This document shows positions 1 through 8,682 of a stretch of DNA of 36,665 nt, piece by piece. The stretch is taken from positions 1 through 36,665 of the forward strand of contig NZ_JAGGKC010000034.1 in the NCBI RefSeq assembly GCF_017873395.1. The letters run 5' to 3'. The number at the start of each line of letters is the position of its first letter. Position 1 is the stretch's first letter. The notes below the pieces were generated by a model. The model was not told where the DNA came from. It was given only the letters and a program-made list of their open reading frames with translations, and made no database searches. The stretch is from Youngiibacter multivorans (GTDB taxonomy: Bacteria; Bacillota; Clostridia; Clostridiales; Clostridiaceae). The position numbers and the translations under genes are program-made.

Positions 1-535
1 CTCTCCTGGTATAGGCCATAATGTCGTCCTCCTCATCCTATTCCTACTAGGATACTTTATTTATTGGGGTACGACAACTATTCTGACACATAGGGATAGT
101 GTCGCTTGTATGAGAACATATATTAAAGATTCATGTCGAAATATTCAAGTAATACTGAATCATTTATCACATACTCATTTTTAAAAATGCTCGGACTTAA
201 CCAGGACCTTCTTCTCATTAAAATTGCATTTGTTAATTGTAGGGCATTGAAAAAGTCAGAATACAAGAAAAGATCTGGGAACTGTGTTATTACAACTCGG
301 ATCTTTTTTGAACTTCAAGTAATTTTTACATATACCTTAATAAGTATCAGTAATGGTATATTATACTATCAAACACAACAAACTGAATCTATGAATACAT
401 GATAGAATATTACAAAAAGCTCACCAACCAAATCAAATCTGACGACACAGTATAAAACAGCTACTTAATCATGAAAAAGCTAATTATATAGATGAGGTAA
501 CAACAAATATTAGGAGCACATTAAGCGTTCAAAAG
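1..535. other. Non-coding/decayed stretch at the left edge
   Basis: No credible gene. Stops are frequent in all frames and there is no ribosome site followed by a long frame. Short frame-shifting pieces around 1-130 faintly resemble the N-terminal part of IS1182-type transposases (a RPPHPIP-like piece, then a GVRQLF-like piece in another frame). This stretch may therefore be the more decayed 5' half of the relic that follows. That link is an inference and weak. Confidence 0.4.
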
Positions 536-1150
536 GCCTGGATGCAAGAGTAGGATGCAAGATGCGTACACATACTTCTACGGATACAAGACTCAACTTG
601 TACTCTACGCTGAAGAATCGTCCATGCATATACCATCACATTCGAAGAGATGCAGGAGGAAAAGTTCAGCAAGGCTTGCTCTCCATGAAAGAGCAAGCAG
701 ACATCAAGGTAATTTTATGGTTGGTTATACCGCGTACTCGACGAAAGACAATCTAAATGGTTTAGAAAAAGGATATCCGCTTGTTGCTATATTTAACAAA
801 GTTGTAACCCTCAGCTCAAACGAGAACTCACCTAATCTATTCTCCAATAGTGATGTTGGAATTTTCGTTTATAAATCTGGCCACATGAGTGTAAGGACAG
901 CTATCCTAAGTTAGAAGAAGATGAAAAAGGCCAAGTCATTTTTATAAGACTGATATCGAAGACTCATTCAGAGCACCAAGTCTTCAAGGAAACAAATCAA
1001 GACATTATCAGAATAAACTACTAGATTGAAACTAAAAACAGCGCGATGAATTACGAACACAGTTAGGATGTAGCATCAAGACATGAACTGTTTGGTATGG
1101 TACTACAAGGGATGTTCACCATTTTGCATACATTTGGAGCTGGTAATTAG
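536..1150 (+). pseudogene. Decayed IS1182-family transposase (C-terminal half)
   Basis: Pieces of an IS1182/DUF772-type DDE transposase can be read in order on the plus strand, broken by stops and frame changes. Near 573-600 is a FYGYKTQL piece, matching the family's FFGYKTHL. From about 723 comes GYTAYSTKDNL, then a FNKVVT piece and GIFVYKSGHM, matching the family's GDTAYSGKDNL, NPVVTQ and YVCKAGHM. From about 958 to 1150 come HSEHQVFKET, IETKNS, then DVAS and ELFGMVLQGMFTI, matching the typical IKS.EH...F.ET, IEAKN.E, YDVAS and GLxGMQLQGALTI tail. In-frame TAG stops interrupt the tail at about 1020 and 1063. The element is inactive. Terminal inverted repeats were not identified, so its true limits are unknown. 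Confidence 0.75.
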
Positions 1151-1211
1151 AATATGGGGGGAATAAGCCAAAAATCCGGCGTATCCGAAAGGAATCTATG
1201 TTCATAATGAA

Positions 1212-1244
1212 TAGAAGAGGGTTTGAACTCCGCTTCCTCTTCTA
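1212..1244. terminator. Hairpin downstream of the transposase relic
   Basis: Perfect 9-bp inverted repeat TAGAAGAGG / CCTCTTCTA with a 15-nt loop. It lies about 60 bases after the last recognisable transposase codon. No U-rich tract follows on either strand, so termination is uncertain; it may be part of the old element's end. Confidence 0.4.
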
Positions 1245-1628
1245 CTCAAGTTATTAAATACTAAGTGGTTTTCAGTACCATCAGTAAATTGTTAGATTAA
1301 TGTAAGTAAAAAATTGCAGATCTAACTGACATTATTTTTGCTAGAAAGCAATAAGTCCCTATTGTCTACAATATTTAACCTTAGAGACAAACATTGTTAA
1401 CTTTCGATACTTCTAAGAATTAATGTAACTATCCTCACATATTGTCCAAATCTTCGACATACACTGCAAACTGAAAACCTTCATAACTTTATGACTTAAC
1501 TCACACTTGGATATTTTTAAGCTTTCTTGCATTAAGTACATAAGCAAGTTCAACGATTAATGAGTTTAGTTTCAACTTGTCTCTCAAAATCACCAATAAT
1601 TCATGTACTAAAATGAATATTGACAACT
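1245..1628. other. AT-rich intergenic stretch, nothing recognised
   Basis: This lies between the transposase relic and the 3' end of the first C-S lyase gene. It is AT-rich with stops in all frames, and shows no clear terminator for the lyase gene or any promoter of good quality. Confidence 0.5.
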
Positions 1629-2816
1629 TTAGTTCTTCAGCCCTTTTACCGCAGCAATTACTCGCTCTAACCCTTCAACCATTACATGTGTCGGACATGC
1701 GATATTCATCCTTTCAAATCCACTTCCAACTTCTCCGAATACATATCCTTCGTCAAAGAACACCTCAGCTTCAATATGCATAAGTTTTTCAAGCTCATCT
1801 TTATCTAAACCAAGTGGTCTGAAATCCATCCACTGAAGGTATGTGCCTTCAAGGTCATATACTTTAACTTCAGGAAGGTTCTTGGCAAAGTAGTCCTTTA
1901 GAATAAGATGGTTGTGATGAATGAGGCCATTAAGTTCGTCAAGCCAGCCTTCACACTGTGTGTATGCTATCTCGCAGGCCTTGTATCCAAGTATTCCAAG
2001 TGAGAAGAATCCATTGCTTTCAACCTCTTCAAGGTACTTCTTTCTGATGTCCTCGTTAGGGATTATTATGTTCGAGGTATGCATTCCAGCAAGGTTGAAG
2101 GTCTTGCTTGGAGCTGTGCATACTATCATGTTGTTCGCAGCTTCCTCTGAGATGCTTGCGAAAACCGTATGCTTGAATCCAGGCATAACGAGGTCGAAAT
2201 GAATCTCGTCTGATATTATGAGGACATCATTGTCCAGACATATCTTGGCAACTTTCTCCAGCTCCTCTATCGTCCATACTCTTCCAACAGGATTGTGGGG
2301 GCTGCAGAATAGAAGTATCTTATTCTTCGAATCCTTGGCCTTAGCCTCAAGGTCCTCGAAGTCTATTATATAGTTGTCTCCTGTGTTGATAAGTTCATTT
2401 TCTACTAGAGTTCTGTTGTTCTTCTTTATAGCGCCGAAGAACGGGTAGTACACAGGAGTCATTATTATTATGCCATCACCTGGATCTGAGAATGCCTTGA
2501 TAGCTGAGAAAAATGCTCCGACTACGCCAGCAGATCCTATTATCCATTCAGGCTTGATTTCCCAGCCATGTCTCTTCTGCATCCATCCGCATACCGCAGA
2601 GTTATATTCCCTGGTTGGAACTGTATATCCGAGTATTGTGTCGCTTATGAACTGTTTTAGTCCTTCAACTATTTCAGGAGGATTCTTAATTTCCATATCT
2701 GCAACCGAGAAGGGTATTGTGTTTTCAGATACGTTAGGATTCCATCCGAGCATCTGCTCATACTTTGCGGATCCTGTGTTTCTTCTGTTCAGTACTGTAG
2801 TAAAATCATATTTCAT
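1629..2816 (-). CDS. patB: PatB/MalY-family C-S lyase (aminotransferase fold), copy 1
   Basis: A pyridoxal-phosphate enzyme of fold type I, subfamily MalY/PatB. Family members cleave the C-beta-sulfur bond of cystathionine, cysteine or S-substituted cysteines to pyruvate, ammonia and a thiol in the cytoplasm. Seen in the 395 residues: the N-terminal SVADMEIKNPPEI segment, the substrate/PLP loop CSPHNPVGRVW (about 171-181), SDEIHFD (202-208) with the PLP-ring Asp, the Schiff-base lysine in TAPSKTFN (K238), and the C-terminal GFERMNIACP segment with the carboxylate-binding Arg. Length is normal for the family. The ribosome site AAAGGAG sits well before the ATG. It lies 40 bases after the MATE gene and is probably co-transcribed with it. 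It is closely similar, over its whole length, to the gene at 6689-7867. The physiological substrate cannot be read from sequence; MalY-like repressor moonlighting is possible but unsupported. Confidence 0.9.
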   Translation of the reverse strand: MKYDFTTVLNRRNTGSAKYEQMLGWNPNVSENTIPFSVADMEIKNPPEIVEGLKQFISDTILGYTVPTREYNSAVCGWMQKRHGWEIKPEWIIGSAGVVGAFFSAIKAFSDPGDGIIIMTPVYYPFFGAIKKNNRTLVENELINTGDNYIIDFEDLEAKAKDSKNKILLFCSPHNPVGRVWTIEELEKVAKICLDNDVLIISDEIHFDLVMPGFKHTVFASISEEAANNMIVCTAPSKTFNLAGMHTSNIIIPNEDIRKKYLEEVESNGFFSLGILGYKACEIAYTQCEGWLDELNGLIHHNHLILKDYFAKNLPEVKVYDLEGTYLQWMDFRPLGLDKDELEKLMHIEAEVFFDEGYVFGEVGSGFERMNIACPTHVMVEGLERVIAAVKGLKN

Positions 2817-2856
2817 TTGTTTGCTCCTTTAAACATGTAAAATTGTTAGTTTTTGC

Positions 2857-4239
2857 TTATTTGAAATCTTCAACTATTGGGTCATTGAAGCTCAGTCCGC
2901 TCCTGAAGATGTCCTTTTTCCTGAAGTTTGCGTATGCCAGGATGTACCTTACTACAAGGTCCAATCCCATTATTATCCAGATCCAGATGAGGTCTGCCTT
3001 GAACAGGAATGCTGCTGCAAGCACACCGGGTATCCTAACCAGCCAGATGCCTATCGTAATTATCACAAGAGGCATGTTGACATAGCCTGCACCCTTTAGG
3101 GCTCCGTTATAAAGACCGGTCATGTTCTGAGGTATCTGGCTTAATCCCATGACAATGAGGTATGCACTTCCTATTCCTATGAGCTCCCTGGAATTTGTGA
3201 GCGCACCCATTATTACTCCAGGAAAGAGTGCCATAATAAGACCTGCTGCTGTTGAGAATGCCAGTGTATACTTTAAAAGGTGTTTGTAGTACTTTCTTCC
3301 AAGCTCCATGTCCTTTGATCCAACAGACTGTCCGATGAAGGCAGTTGCACAGACTGCAAGCCCCATGGCAGGCATGAAGGAAACTGCTTCTGCCTGCATA
3401 CCAAGCTGGTATGCAGCATAGGCGTTCTCACCATAGGTCAGGACTGCCCTGGTAACGAATATCGAAGATCCGACCCAGAATATGGTTTCAAAGCTGCTGG
3501 GGAATCCATAGCGCATAATGCTTAAAGCCTCTGGCATATTGATCCTGATTCCGAGTCCGTTCCTTCCCCTGAGCCCTTTGCTTTTGCCAAGGAGGAACCA
3601 GAAGGCCAGTAATGCTGCGACAGAATAGGATATGGTGTATGCGATAGCAGCACCCTCTATGCCCAAAGCAGGCAGGCCAATGGCACCGAATATCAGCACG
3701 TAGCTCAGAATGACATTTGTTATGTTCAGTACGCCAACAATCAGCATCGGAGTCTTCGCATCGCCCATGCCCTGGAATATTCCAGATACAATTAGAATCG
3801 CTGCCGTAGCAGGAAGGCTGAAGGAAAGTATCCTGGTATATAGCGTTGCATTTGCTATAAGCTCAGGTCCCGCTCCAAAAACTTTAAGCACCTGCTCAGA
3901 ATACAGTAGCAATAGGCCAAGGAACAGGGCTGCAAAAGCTATGGAGAGAAGAATCCCCTGCACAGACACTCTGGCAAGCTTCTTCATGTTCCTTGCGCCA
4001 TAGCTTTGGGCAACGTGTATTGTCGTTCCTATTGAAATGCCCTTGAACACAGCCCAGATAAGCCTCATTATGACGTTGCTTAGACCAATGGCTCCAACAG
4101 CCACAGCGCTTATCCGGCCTACCATGGCCATGGATACCAGGCCTGCGGTCATCTGCAGTATATTCTCAGCCGTAATTGGAATGATCATAGAGAGTATCTT
4201 CTTCTTGATTGCCTTGTCGCTTATAGCCTGAGCTTCCAT
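2857..4239 (-). CDS. MATE-family multidrug/cation antiporter
   Basis: A polytopic inner-membrane exporter of about 460 residues with two six-helix halves, typical for MATE (NorM/DinF-type) proteins, which expel organic cations or metabolites using Na+ or H+. Visible hallmarks are the N-terminal ILSMIIPITAENILQMTAGLVSMAMVGRISAVAVGAIGLS block, which contains the family's first-helix pattern, and the repeated two-bundle layout with AVCATAFIGQSVGSKD starting the second half. A longer frame begins at 4263, but the ATG at 4239 is preferred because GGGAGG lies 5 bases before it. It sits between the broken amidohydrolase and lyase copy 1, so it may export a product or toxic thiol of that pathway; this is inference from context. 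Confidence 0.88.
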   Translation of the reverse strand: MEAQAISDKAIKKKILSMIIPITAENILQMTAGLVSMAMVGRISAVAVGAIGLSNVIMRLIWAVFKGISIGTTIHVAQSYGARNMKKLARVSVQGILLSIAFAALFLGLLLLYSEQVLKVFGAGPELIANATLYTRILSFSLPATAAILIVSGIFQGMGDAKTPMLIVGVLNITNVILSYVLIFGAIGLPALGIEGAAIAYTISYSVAALLAFWFLLGKSKGLRGRNGLGIRINMPEALSIMRYGFPSSFETIFWVGSSIFVTRAVLTYGENAYAAYQLGMQAEAVSFMPAMGLAVCATAFIGQSVGSKDMELGRKYYKHLLKYTLAFSTAAGLIMALFPGVIMGALTNSRELIGIGSAYLIVMGLSQIPQNMTGLYNGALKGAGYVNMPLVIITIGIWLVRIPGVLAAAFLFKADLIWIWIIMGLDLVVRYILAYANFRKKDIFRSGLSFNDPIVEDFK

Positions 4240-4274
4240 TAAACCCTCCCTGTCTTCCACCATAAAGAAATATT

Positions 4275-4332
4275 GAGCCGGCTTCCGGAATCTACGATCT
4301 AAGGGTAATCGTAAAGTTCCGGCTGCAGGCTC
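4275..4332 (-). promoter_or_regulatory. Long imperfect hairpin in the leader of the MATE gene
   Basis: Nested complementary segments GAGCC/GGCTC, GCCGGAA/TTCCGG and ACGAT/ATCGT fold into one interrupted stem ending about 35 bases before the MATE start codon. It is positioned between the broken amidohydrolase (stop at 4363) and the MATE gene. It could be a terminator for the first or an RNA control element for the second. No long U tract follows on the minus strand. Confidence 0.45.
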
Positions 4333-4362
4333 ATCTTAAGTTGTCCTTAGTGATTCCTTATA

Positions 4363-5064
4363 TTACTTCGTCAGAAGTGAAACAGCATATTTTGCTGTGG
4401 ACAGGACACCAAGCTTCAGCACGCTGTCATCCACGTCGAACTTCTCATTGTGGTGCTCAGCACCTGAACCGAGTTCTTCATTCCTAATGCCAAGGAAAGC
4501 GAATACACCAGGATATCTCTCAAGGTACATGCTATAGGATTCTGAAGCGTACCATTTCGGGCACTCTGATACAGTTCCTTCAGGAAGAATGTCGTTAAGT
4601 GCTTCTGCAGCCAGTGCTGAATGCCCTGCATCATTTATGACAGGTCCAACTGCAATTGCAGTCCTCGGGTCAAACTCGACTGTACAGTGATGCATTTTTG
4701 CGGTTGCCTCACAAATTTCCTTCATTATTCCAAGTGCCTTTCGACCCTCATCCATATTGAAGAATCTCATGCTTCCAGCGAAGTTTGCTGTTTCAGGGAT
4801 AACGTTGGCGACATCAGTACCTGAATGGAAGTTAGCTACTCCAAGAGTTACAGTCTCGTTCGCATCTATCTGATTGACCCATGCCGCAGCAAGGTTGTTA
4901 AGGATACAGGATGCTGCGAATATCGGGCTTACTGACAGGTCAGGCCTTGATCCGTGACCACCCTTGCCTTTTACAGTTACATAAAACGGGCTGTTCCAGC
5001 CATCTTCGGACCTGTATAAAATTGATCTTGCCAGTCTGAATCTTGAATATGCACATTTTGACAA
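4363..5064 (-). pseudogene. 5'-truncated M20-family amidohydrolase/aminoacylase
   Basis: This is the C-terminal ~60% of an M20D metallohydrolase (IAA-amino acid, hippurate or N-acyl amino acid hydrolase type). Family enzymes are about 390 residues and use a two-metal site to split N-acyl amino acids. Seen: the SxDGW junction, the dimerisation-domain motif GKGGHGSRPDLS, GTxxNVIPETANFAGSMR, and the C-terminal metal-ligand region GAEHHNEKFDVDD. The N-terminal catalytic half with the HACGHD-type ligands is absent. Upstream sequence (5065-5286) does not encode it in any frame, and the frame opens with an unrelated MSKCAYSRFR stretch. No convincing ribosome site precedes the first ATG. The frame itself has no internal stops, so the 5' deletion looks recent. 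It should be inactive as a hydrolase. Confidence 0.82.
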
Positions 5065-5238
5065 GTCATATCAATCTTTCTCTTGAAAGACCTCGAGAGT
5101 TATACTGATTCTAGTTTCCGCCTCGCATCCTCCCGTTTTGAACCCCATAATAAAACAAAGGATGAATCTCAAATTCACCCTCTGTAAGTTAATTATTTGA
5201 ACAATAAAGTTGATTTACTTTAAATATTGTCTATTGAA

Positions 5239-5260
5239 TTGATACTTAAAAAAGTATCAA
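5239..5260 (-). terminator. Hairpin after the APC permease gene
   Basis: Perfect 9-bp stem TTGATACTT / AAGTATCAA with a 4-nt loop, starting about 27 bases past the permease stop codon on the minus strand. The stem is AT-rich, so strength is uncertain. If it works, it separates the permease/lyase 2 unit from the downstream amidohydrolase remnant, MATE and lyase 1 genes. Confidence 0.5.
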
Positions 5261-5286
5261 CTCAGCTAAATGTATATCAATGCTTA

Positions 5287-6657
5287 TTAATTTTCTTCAT
5301 AGCTTTCAAGTATTTCAACTTTTCCAGTGCTATACCTAGCCACAGAATAGATAAATGCAAAAGCGATGACTGCGATATTGCCAACCAGCAATGGAGTTGT
5401 CAGGTCTGATGCAAGCAGAACGAACTGAAGCAGGTTTATTGCAATTGAAATTACAACAATGAATTTGATCATTCCATCAGATACCTTAAATTTAGATTTG
5501 TTCCATAGCGCAGGCATTATCTTATTGACTCCGAGCAGTGATGCGCACAATAGGACATTGTTCAAACTGTAAACTATGATGGTTATGCTTCCTATGATGC
5601 TAATATCAAGATCAAATACTATTGGCAAGAATCCAAGCACATACATTATCGAAAGAAGATATACAGGCGTTTTGAACTTAGGGTGCAGGTGAGCAAGTCC
5701 TCTTGGGAACCAGCCATCCTCACAAGCCTGCATGACCGGTTTTGTAGCCCATCCAAGCTGTGAGTTCAGTGTTGAGATAAGTGCAAACCAAGCTCCACCA
5801 ACTACAAAGAATACATAAAGCCATCTTGGAAGTATGGTTTCTGCAACCCATGTCAGTGGCTGACCTGCAACCTGAGCAACCGGAAGTACTCCTGCTGCGA
5901 TTACAGACATGAATCCGTATAGTACTGCTACAGCGACTGTCGAGATGATTATGACTAATGGTATATCCCTGGTTGGGTTCTTAGCTTCTCCAGCAAGATT
6001 CGCTGCTGCTAATGCTCCACCAGTTGCGAACGTCAGCAATGCTCCAGCTCTGAAGAGACCGAGAAGTCCATTGGTGATGAATGAGTCCGAGAAGTAGTTC
6101 GGCTGAAGCTGAGTGATTCCGAATGCAGAGAATGCAGCAAGTGCAACGACAAGTATCAATACGATTGCATTCTGGAACTTAGCCATCACATCAACGCCAA
6201 CCATGTTAAGGCCGTATAGCAGTGTAAGTATACCAATTGCCAGAAGCTTTCTAGGAAGAAACGGAATGAACGGCATTGCATAATCAGCAAAGGAAAGGGC
6301 ATACATGGCTATTGATACATTTGTCATGATAAACATGATCATGTAGGCACCGCTGTATTTTTTGCTGAATAGCGATCCGACTATTGAATACTGTCCACCT
6401 CTGAATCTTGCAGTTGCATTGATAAGAATCATAGGTACTGAGCTGATTAGTACAAGCACTGCTGAAAGGATGAACGATACTGGAACTGACCTTCCGGTCA
6501 TTGCGATGGCAACACCTGTCAGTGACATTATTCCAGCACCAATGATCTGGCCTACAGCCTGGCTCATCAGATCCCAGAATCCAAGTACTCTTCTAAGATC
6601 TTTAGTCGAAGAATTAGTGGTGTCTACCAGGGTAATCTCTTTTTCATTGACATTCAT
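5287..6657 (-). CDS. APC-family amino acid permease
   Basis: A 456-residue membrane transporter of the amino acid-polyamine-organocation superfamily, importing amino acids or related amines by cation symport or exchange. The N-terminal segment LGFWDLMSQAVGQIIGAGIMSLTGVAI has the unwound-helix pattern GxIIGAGI typical of the substrate site in helix 1. Later come NLAGEAKNPTRDIPLVIIIS (the helix 6 exit, GE..NP..) and about twelve hydrophobic segments. A GGGGAGG ribosome site precedes the ATG. It starts 31 bases after lyase copy 2 (6689), so the two are almost certainly one transcript. This suggests it imports the substrate of the lyase, for example an S-substituted cysteine or a dipeptide-like derivative. 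Substrate is inferred only. Confidence 0.9.
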   Translation of the reverse strand: MNVNEKEITLVDTTNSSTKDLRRVLGFWDLMSQAVGQIIGAGIMSLTGVAIAMTGRSVPVSFILSAVLVLISSVPMILINATARFRGGQYSIVGSLFSKKYSGAYMIMFIMTNVSIAMYALSFADYAMPFIPFLPRKLLAIGILTLLYGLNMVGVDVMAKFQNAIVLILVVALAAFSAFGITQLQPNYFSDSFITNGLLGLFRAGALLTFATGGALAAANLAGEAKNPTRDIPLVIIISTVAVAVLYGFMSVIAAGVLPVAQVAGQPLTWVAETILPRWLYVFFVVGGAWFALISTLNSQLGWATKPVMQACEDGWFPRGLAHLHPKFKTPVYLLSIMYVLGFLPIVFDLDISIIGSITIIVYSLNNVLLCASLLGVNKIMPALWNKSKFKVSDGMIKFIVVISIAINLLQFVLLASDLTTPLLVGNIAVIAFAFIYSVARYSTGKVEILESYEEN

Positions 6658-6688
6658 TATGATTCCTCCCCATTATCTATAAATTTCT

Positions 6689-7867
6689 TTAGTTTTTCAG
6701 TGTTTTCTTAAGTCTTTCTAATCCTTCTACCATAACCTTTGTAGGACAAGCAATGTTCATTCGTTCAAATCCATTACCTTCTTCGCCGAACACATATCCT
6801 TCATCGAAGAATACCTCTGCTTCCATATGCATAAGTCGTTCAAGCTCATCCTTGTCGTATCCGAGATCATTGAAATCCATCCATTGAAGGTAAGTCCCTT
6901 CCAATGGGAATACTTTGACTTCCGGAAAATGTTCGTTCATAAAGCTCTTAAGTACCTTGTGATTGTGATGCACCAGATCAACCAGTTCGTCCAGCCATTC
7001 TCCACACTCGTTGTAAGCTATCTCGCACGCTTTATAGCCTATTATGTTCAAACTAAAGAATCCATTGGATTCAACTTCCCTGAGATACATATCCCTCAGT
7101 GCCTTGTTTGGGATGATTATGTTTGAGGTATGCATCCCAGCCAGGTTGAAGGTCTTGCTAGGAGCAGTGCAAACTATCATGTTGTTTGCAGCCTCTTCAG
7201 AAATTGATGCAAAAACAATATGCTCATGTCCTGGCATAATCAAGTCGAAATGGATCTCGTCAGATATTATGACAACATTGTTACGCAGACATATATCAGC
7301 TATTTTTTCCAGTTCATCCCTCTTCCATACTCTGCCTACCGGGTTATGCGGACTGCAGAAGAGTAGCACCTTGTTTCTTGGATCCTGTGCTTTTTCTTCC
7401 AGATCATCATAATCAACGAGATAAGTGTCTCCATCTTGTATTAATGGATTCTTTACAAGGTTCCTCTGATTCTTTCCTATTGCACTAAAGAACGGATAAT
7501 AGACCGGAGTCATTATGATGATACCATCTCCAGGCTCAGTCAGCGCTTTGATTGCAGAGTAAAAAGCTCCAACAACACCTGGTGAACCTACAATCCATTC
7601 TGGTTTGATATCCCAGTTGTGCCTTCTCTTCATCCACCCGCATACAGAGCTGATGTAGTTTTCAGTAGGCATGGTATAACCCAGTATAGTTGAATCTATG
7701 TACTTTTTCAGTCCTTCGATGATTTCCGGAGCATTTTTCAGTTCCATATCCGCTACCGAAAACGGAACTACATCCTCACTTACGTTTGGATTCCAACCCT
7801 TCATCTGTTCATACTTTGCTGAGCCTGTATTGGCCCTTTTAATTACTGTCTCGAAATCATACTTCAT
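6689..7867 (-). CDS. patB: PatB/MalY-family C-S lyase, copy 2
   Basis: A second 392-residue fold-type-I PLP enzyme of the MalY/PatB type, collinear with the copy at 1629-2816 and strongly similar to it (MKYDF.TV, NTGSAKYEQM, GWNPNVSE, PFSVADME are shared from the first residues). It retains the CSPHNPVGRVW loop, SDEIHFDL, the lysine-bearing TAPSKTFNLAGM segment and the GFERMNIACP end, so both copies look active. A ribosome site AAGGGAG precedes the ATG. It is the first large gene of the minus-strand island and is followed by the APC permease after 31 bases. The duplication may give two substrate ranges or simply dosage; the sequence differences lie mostly on surface helices and do not decide this. 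Confidence 0.9.
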   Translation of the reverse strand: MKYDFETVIKRANTGSAKYEQMKGWNPNVSEDVVPFSVADMELKNAPEIIEGLKKYIDSTILGYTMPTENYISSVCGWMKRRHNWDIKPEWIVGSPGVVGAFYSAIKALTEPGDGIIIMTPVYYPFFSAIGKNQRNLVKNPLIQDGDTYLVDYDDLEEKAQDPRNKVLLFCSPHNPVGRVWKRDELEKIADICLRNNVVIISDEIHFDLIMPGHEHIVFASISEEAANNMIVCTAPSKTFNLAGMHTSNIIIPNKALRDMYLREVESNGFFSLNIIGYKACEIAYNECGEWLDELVDLVHHNHKVLKSFMNEHFPEVKVFPLEGTYLQWMDFNDLGYDKDELERLMHMEAEVFFDEGYVFGEEGNGFERMNIACPTKVMVEGLERLKKTLKN

Positions 7868-7943
7868 TTTTACACTCCCTTGACTAAATTATGTGCCATC
7901 CTTTAGTTAAACTTTATGATGGCGACATTTTCAGAGAAGTCCG

Positions 7944-8063
7944 CTAATCTAAGATATCATAGATTGATCTTATTTCCGGTTCTTTCCCCAAATCAATTCT
8001 CTTTTTTTGGTACTCAACGGACTTATTAATCATTCTTCCCATTAATTCTATAAGTGCTACCAT
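7944..8063 (-). CDS. Possible small protein, 39 residues, not recognised
   Basis: A 39-codon frame beginning MVALIELMGRM and ending in a charged tail (KKRIDLGKEPEIRSIYDILD). The open frame extends upstream through a hydrophobic stretch (ILLIFRLILISC) without a good start codon. It therefore looks like the C-terminal part of a small membrane protein rather than a free-standing gene. It lies just upstream of lyase copy 2 on the same strand. Together with the frame at 8098-8220 it could be one small gene split by a frameshift. Function unknown. Confidence 0.3.
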   Translation of the reverse strand: MVALIELMGRMINKSVEYQKKRIDLGKEPEIRSIYDILD

Positions 8064-8097
8064 AATAAATTTGATTGTGCATGAGATAAGTATCAGC

Positions 8098-8220
8098 CTA
8101 AAGATTAGCAAAATATCTAGAATAATTGCTTTGAATATCTTTATAGACTTTCAGTAACACACCCTTAGAACAGTCCATTGCATAACAACGGGCACCACTG
8201 AATAATGTATTGCTATTCAT
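8098..8220 (-). CDS. Possible small protein, 40 residues, not recognised
   Basis: A 40-codon frame starting MNSNTLFSGARCYAMDCSKG, with AAAGGG four bases before the ATG, which is close to a usable ribosome site. It ends where the frame of 7944-8063 is already open in another phase. A one-base shift near 8100 would join the two into a protein of roughly 100 residues with one membrane segment. No family was recognised. It may be an old gene remnant or a short leader peptide ahead of the lyase/permease transcript. Confidence 0.3.
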   Translation of the reverse strand: MNSNTLFSGARCYAMDCSKGVLLKVYKDIQSNYSRYFANL

Positions 8221-8639
8221 CACACCCTTTCAACAACTCGAAGCAAATTTTTTATTGTAATCATTCTTAATTGTTTTGACTTGGTATTATTAAGCTAGTT
8301 AACTATTAACCTACTGAACTTATTTTACATTCCTTTACAAATGATGTCAATCGTTTCCATAAAACATTTTCATTTTTTCTCATCGCAATTTTTAAAATTC
8401 CTTTAATGCAATATAGTTAGATATTTACTATACATTCCAATGGTTTTTATCTATACTACTTAACTTGACCTTCGTATTCGACACTATTTTTCATATTCTG
8501 TTCATATTCATTTTTATATATATTTGTAGAATTAGCCCCTTAATGAAAAATTGATTTACACAATATATTTTATTTAACATCTTAATAATCCTATCGTTTA
8601 ACAACATTGTACCAAAATCTTATTAATGTATTTTGTGCA
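8221..8639. other. AT-rich intergenic stretch, nothing recognised
   Basis: About 420 bases, very AT-rich, with stops in all frames. It should hold the promoter of the minus-strand lyase/permease island, but many AT-rich hexamers are present and none stands out. No repeats or RNA fold were evident by eye. Confidence 0.45.
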
Positions 8640-8675
8640 TAAAAAAAGACCCTGACTAATAATAATCAGGATCTT
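8640..8675 (-). terminator. Rho-independent terminator of the desulfoferrodoxin gene
   Basis: Ten-base stem (AAGATCCTGA / TCAGGGTCTT on the minus strand, one wobble pair) with a 10-nt AT loop, followed by a run of seven U on the minus strand. It lies 8 bases after the stop codon of the gene at 8683-9057. Confidence 0.88.
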
Positions 8676-8682
8676 GATTGTA

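Noticed and set aside
133..402. 89-codon open frame near the left edge
   Set aside because: No ribosome site, no recognisable family, unusual composition, and it lies in the decayed stretch before the transposase relic. Chance opening in AT-rich DNA is more likely.
1629..7867. Composite transposon bounded by the two C-S lyase genes
   Set aside because: The repeated ends are functional-looking lyase genes in the same orientation, diverged from each other, with no transposase between them; a gene duplication explains them better.
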